Origin: Acidimicrobiia bacterium
Lineage (GTDB): Bacteria > Actinomycetota > Acidimicrobiia > UBA2766
Assembly (NCBI GenBank): GCA_020850945.1
Contig: JADZDR010000049.1
Span: 20,475-84,474 of the forward strand
Direction of reading: 5' to 3'
DNA: 64,000 nt
Shown here: positions 61,555 to 64,000 of the stretch, one piece after another
Layout of the letters: each line of letters starts with the position of its first letter
How positions within the stretch are numbered: position 1 is the stretch's first letter
Made by a program: the position numbers and the translations under genes
The notes under the pieces: model-generated
What the model was told of the DNA's origin: nothing
The model's input: the letters and a program-made list of their open reading frames with translations, nothing else
The model's database searches: none

Positions 61555-61940
61555 ATTTCGCGTCGCCTGCGCACGGCGTCCTAAGGACTTATCGGCTTCA
61601 GGCGGGGGTTCGAAACGAAGAAACCCGTTCCGGCGGGGGTCCGGAACGGGTCTCCGTCGTTGAGACGGATCCCTCGGGGGATGGGATCCGGGCCGGCTCG
61701 GGGGAGATACCGGCCCTCTGTGGCGAGATTGGGCAATCTCGCTTTTGTGAACGGCCGGGGTCTGTCACATGTGGGAGGGGGATTCTCCCGGCCGTGCTGT
61801 GCGCTGCTGTGAGGAGGCACCGCAGTGCGAACTGGTGTGTACTCTAAGGCCCCCACCGCTTGTGAATCACTGCACAAACTGTGAAATATCAGCTAGCACT
61901 TTTGTCATAACTTACAAATTGAGCTGGACTGGTCCCGCTT
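61555..61940 (-). ncRNA. tract of consecutive hairpins, candidate structured leader or RNA
   Basis: 386 bases without a gene. At least six stable hairpins follow each other: ACCCGTTCCGG pairs across 7 bases (61623-61651); TCCGTC/GACGGA (61653-61669); GGATCCC/GGGATCC (about 61668-61690); GGCCGG/CCGGCC (about 61691-61715); GCGAGATTG GG CAATCTCGC then TTTT on the plus strand (61723-61746); ACGGCCGGG/CCCGGCCGT enclosing CACATGTG (about 61749-61799). The right 90 bases (61850-61940) are strikingly AT-rich and probably a promoter on the minus strand. As it lies upstream of the beta-helix gene it may be its regulatory leader; serial terminators are the alternative. I could not match a known riboswitch. 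Confidence 0.45.
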
Positions 61941-63239
61941 CTACCTGGGCATTGTCACGTCTGACCTGGTCGGATATGTCTGAAGTAGCCGTTGCGCGCG
62001 GAGGCCGAGGAGGATGAGAAGCCGTCCCTCTGCCGTGTCCATGTGCAGGCCCGTGATGTCCTCGATGCGGGAGAGGCGGTACCTCACGGTCTGGGGATGC
62101 GTGTGCAGGGCCGAGGCCGTCCGGCTCGGGCTCGCGTTCGCGTCGAGATACGTCTCGAGCGTCTCGGTCAGCTCCGTGCTGCGTGCGCGGTCGTACTCAC
62201 GCAGGGGAGCGACGGTCTGCTCGACGAGCTCGGCGAGGAGATCGGGGTCGCGCAGGAGGATGCGGTCGAGGACCGCGTCCTCGTACCTCACGCTGCGCAC
62301 GTCGAGCGCACGGGCTATCTCGAGCGCTTCCTCGGCCTCGAGATACGCGCGGCGCACACCGTCGATTCCGGAGCGAGGGCGTGTGAGCCCGACATGGATC
62401 TCGAACGCGGTGGCGATGCCCAAGGCAGCATCGTCGACGGTGTCGAGGTCGTCATCTGCACGCAGAGGCAGGAGAACCACGAGGTCACCCCGGGTGCGGG
62501 CGATGAAGCCGAGCTCGAAGACCGAGGCAGCCCTTTCGCGGACGTCGGCGGCGGGTTCCGTGCCGTGGCCGGACCCGAAGATCCCCACCCAGTAGTCGGC
62601 GGCAGGATCCCACCCCACCTCCTCGGCACGTCCGAGGGCCGCGTCCCCGGCGATGCCACCATAGAGGAGGTCGAGGAGGAAGCCGCGGCGCCGTTCCTCG
62701 CTCTCGTGCAGAATCCTGGCCTGCGTGCGCGTGTAGTCACGCGAGCTGAGATTCGAGACGAGGTCGATCCAGGCGACGAGGGACTCCATCGCCCACATGG
62801 CTGCGTCACGGTCGATGTCCTGTTCCCGTACGACCCGGTCGATCATCTCGGCGGCGGACCGGGCCGAGATGCGAAACCCCTGCAGGAGGTCGGCCAATGG
62901 GATGCCTTGCATCGCCCGATCCGCGCCCACCGTGGCAAGTGATCGGGCGACGGCTTCGTTCGGGGGCTGGCCGGTGCGGATCATCTCGAGGAAGGACACG
63001 TATACGTACGCGGCGGCACGACGTGTGTCGCCGGCGATGTCCGGTCCCCGCTGGCTGTAGACAGGTACCTCCACGAGGATCGCCTCGAGGGCACGTTCGA
63101 TCATCTCGTCGAGGCGCGCCTCCACGGCTTCCGCGATCTTCGAGAGGCCGGGTGGTGGAGGACGCTTCGGTACGGCACTTGCGACGCTGTTCTGGGCTGA
63201 CAGCTTCGATGATTCGACCATCTGCCACAAGTCTGGCAT
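61941..63239 (-). CDS. PucR/CdaR-family transcriptional regulator
   Basis: 432 residues. The C-terminus is the PucR helix-turn-helix: LTETLETYLDANASPSRTAS, then ALHTHPQTVRYRLSRIEDIT (about 360-415). The middle is a GGDEF-like sensor-type region (DYWVGIFGSG, DLVVLLPLRADDDL, HVGLTRPRSGIDGVRRAY). The N-terminal helical part with YVSFLEMIRTGQPPNEAVA and GIPLADLLQGFRISARS resembles RsbR N-terminal-like domains. Members often control purine or sugar-acid use; the target here is unknown, perhaps the adjacent secreted-protein operon. ATG 63239 is chosen; upstream in-frame sequence overlaps rplM in antisense and is not coding. Confidence 0.9.
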   Translation of the reverse strand: MPDLWQMVESSKLSAQNSVASAVPKRPPPPGLSKIAEAVEARLDEMIERALEAILVEVPVYSQRGPDIAGDTRRAAAYVYVSFLEMIRTGQPPNEAVARSLATVGADRAMQGIPLADLLQGFRISARSAAEMIDRVVREQDIDRDAAMWAMESLVAWIDLVSNLSSRDYTRTQARILHESEERRRGFLLDLLYGGIAGDAALGRAEEVGWDPAADYWVGIFGSGHGTEPAADVRERAASVFELGFIARTRGDLVVLLPLRADDDLDTVDDAALGIATAFEIHVGLTRPRSGIDGVRRAYLEAEEALEIARALDVRSVRYEDAVLDRILLRDPDLLAELVEQTVAPLREYDRARSTELTETLETYLDANASPSRTASALHTHPQTVRYRLSRIEDITGLHMDTAEGRLLILLGLRAQRLLQTYPTRSDVTMPR

Positions 63240-63289
63240 GGTGCCCCCGGGACGTCTCAGGCCAGCCCCCTGGTATCCTCGGCGGGCGT

Positions 63290-63318
63290 TTGACCGGCGC
63301 GCTGGCCAGGCATAGGAT
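63290..63318 (+). promoter_or_regulatory. rplM promoter
   Basis: TTGACC (63290-63295) and TAGGAT (63313-63318) with an ideal 17-base spacer. The start near 63325 leaves about 98 bases of leader before GTG 63423. It shows that rplM is not transcribed from the alpha operon here. Confidence 0.7.
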
Positions 63319-63422
63319 TTCCGTCTGCCCTGCGCCAGTGCCACGTGCGCGAGTCGTTCCTGCCGCGGCAGGTCAGCCGAAGAAGAAGCATCGTCCGTAT
63401 CCGAGTTTCCCGGGAGCCCACC

Positions 63423-64000
63423 GTGGCGACGTACATGCCGAAGAAACAAGACGTCCCGCGCCAGTGGCACTGCATCGACGCGGAGGGCAAGACACTCGGC
63501 CGCCTCGCCGTCGAGATCGCCGGTCTGCTCCGCGGCAAGGGCAAGCCGCAGTACTCCCCGCACGTCGACTGCGGCGACTTCGTCGTCGTCGTGAATGCCG
63601 CCAAGCTCGCCGTGAGCGGTGACAAGGGCCAGCAGGTCCTCCACCACCGTCACTCCGGCTACCCGGGCGGTTTGAAGAGCAGCCTCCTCGCCGACGAGCT
63701 CGCCCGTCACCCCGACCGTGTTCTCGTGCGGGCCGTGCGGGGCATGATGCCCAAGAACCGTCTGAGCAGGAAGATGCTGCGCAAGCTCAAGGTCTACGCA
63801 GGGCCGGAACATCCCCACCACGCCCAGTTCGCGGGTGAACCTGGTGAACCGGGCCAGGGCAAGAACCGCAAGAAGAAGAAGGTCGCCGCTGCCCCCGAGC
63901 CGGAGCCGGCGAAGAAGCCGAGGCGCCGCAAGCCGAAGGCGGAGCCCAAGGCCGAGGAGCCGGCGGATGAGGTCGAGACGGACGAGGTCGAGACGGACGA
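63423..64000 (+). CDS. rplM: 50S ribosomal protein L13 with charged C-terminal extension (runs off right edge)
   Basis: 192 residues in the window and still open; L13 is usually about 147. [48 protein letters not shown] and [21 protein letters not shown] are the family signatures, complete by residue 140. After EHPHHAQ comes a Lys-rich block ([11 protein letters not shown]) then alternating Pro/Lys/Glu and two copies of EVETD from a perfect 15-base repeat (63969-63998). L13 is an early 50S assembly protein. GTG 63423; ATG 63435 is an alternative. rpsI would be expected next. Confidence 0.96.
   Translation, partial: MATYMPKKQDVPRQWHCIDAEGKTLGRLAVEIAGLLRGKGKPQYSPHVDCGDFVVVVNAAKLAVSGDKGQQVLHHRHSGYPGGLKSSLLADELARHPDRVLVRAVRGMMPKNRLSRKMLRKLKVYAGPEHPHHAQFAGEPGEPGQGKNRKKKKVAAAPEPEPAKKPRRRKPKAEPKAEEPADEVETDEVETD
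63969..63998. repeat. 15-bp tandem repeat in rplM tail
   Basis: Two perfect copies of gaggtcgagacggac encode Glu-Val-Glu-Thr-Asp twice; the array may continue beyond the window. Confidence 0.9.

Noticed and set aside
61600..61850. A c-di-GMP or c-di-AMP riboswitch in the hairpin tract
   Set aside because: The conserved loop sequences I know for these classes are not present on either strand.
63240..63821. Longer N-terminus for the PucR regulator
   Set aside because: It would run antisense through rplM and its promoter; ATG 63239 gives a normal regulator.

Overview
The window is high-GC bacterial chromosomal DNA from the actinobacterial side of the tree. Signs are an F420-dependent LLM-family oxidoreductase, a REP13E12-type HNH gene, zinc-binding (C+) forms of S14, S4 and L36, tRNAs without an encoded CCA end, and many GTG/TTG starts. 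An Acidimicrobiia-like lineage would fit, but that placement is inference.

The backbone is the translation/transcription core, all on the plus strand: tRNA-Trp, secE, nusG, rplK, rplA (4.5-6.9 kb); rplJ, rplL, rpoB, rpoC (7.8-16.6 kb); rpsL, rpsG, fusA, tuf (38.0-42.3 kb); then one long S10-spc-alpha array from rpsJ to truA (42.7-58.5 kb), and rplM running off the right edge. Most start codons in the array overlap the preceding stop. The map gene often found between adk and infA is absent.

Four blocks interrupt this backbone. (1) 1-4.3 kb: a partial PAS protein, an alpha/beta hydrolase, a degenerate sigma-like protein fused to a zinc anti-sigma motif and a membrane anchor, tRNA-Met, and an ECF sigma factor with a coupled membrane protein. 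(2) 7 kb: a secreted protein gene facing rplA across a large inverted repeat. (3) 16.6-37.6 kb: cobS and a HAD-CobT fusion, an acyl-CoA dehydrogenase, a four-gene minus-strand operon (Tat phosphoesterase, lipoprotein, membrane protein, LLM oxidoreductase) divergent from a TetR-FAD oxidase-Fe/S-FAD oxidase operon with two operator-like palindromes between them, a DUF4143 ATPase, MmgE/PrpD, diacylglycerol-kinase-like and GMC oxidoreductase genes, then an Mrr restriction gene flanked by copies of the 3' end of a 13E12 HNH gene whose start overlaps an SOS-like box. (4) 58.6-63.2 kb: a hemerythrin-like protein, two secreted proteins sharing a Cys motif, a tract of consecutive hairpins, and a PucR-type regulator.

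The best leads for new biology are the sigma/anti-sigma fusion, the palindrome-flanked redox operon, the Mrr gene between 13E12 repeats, the HAD-CobT fusion, the repeat-built acidic tails on ribosomal proteins S3, L29 and L13, and the hairpin tract at 61.6-61.9 kb. No CRISPR array, insertion sequence, rRNA gene or recognisable prophage was seen.
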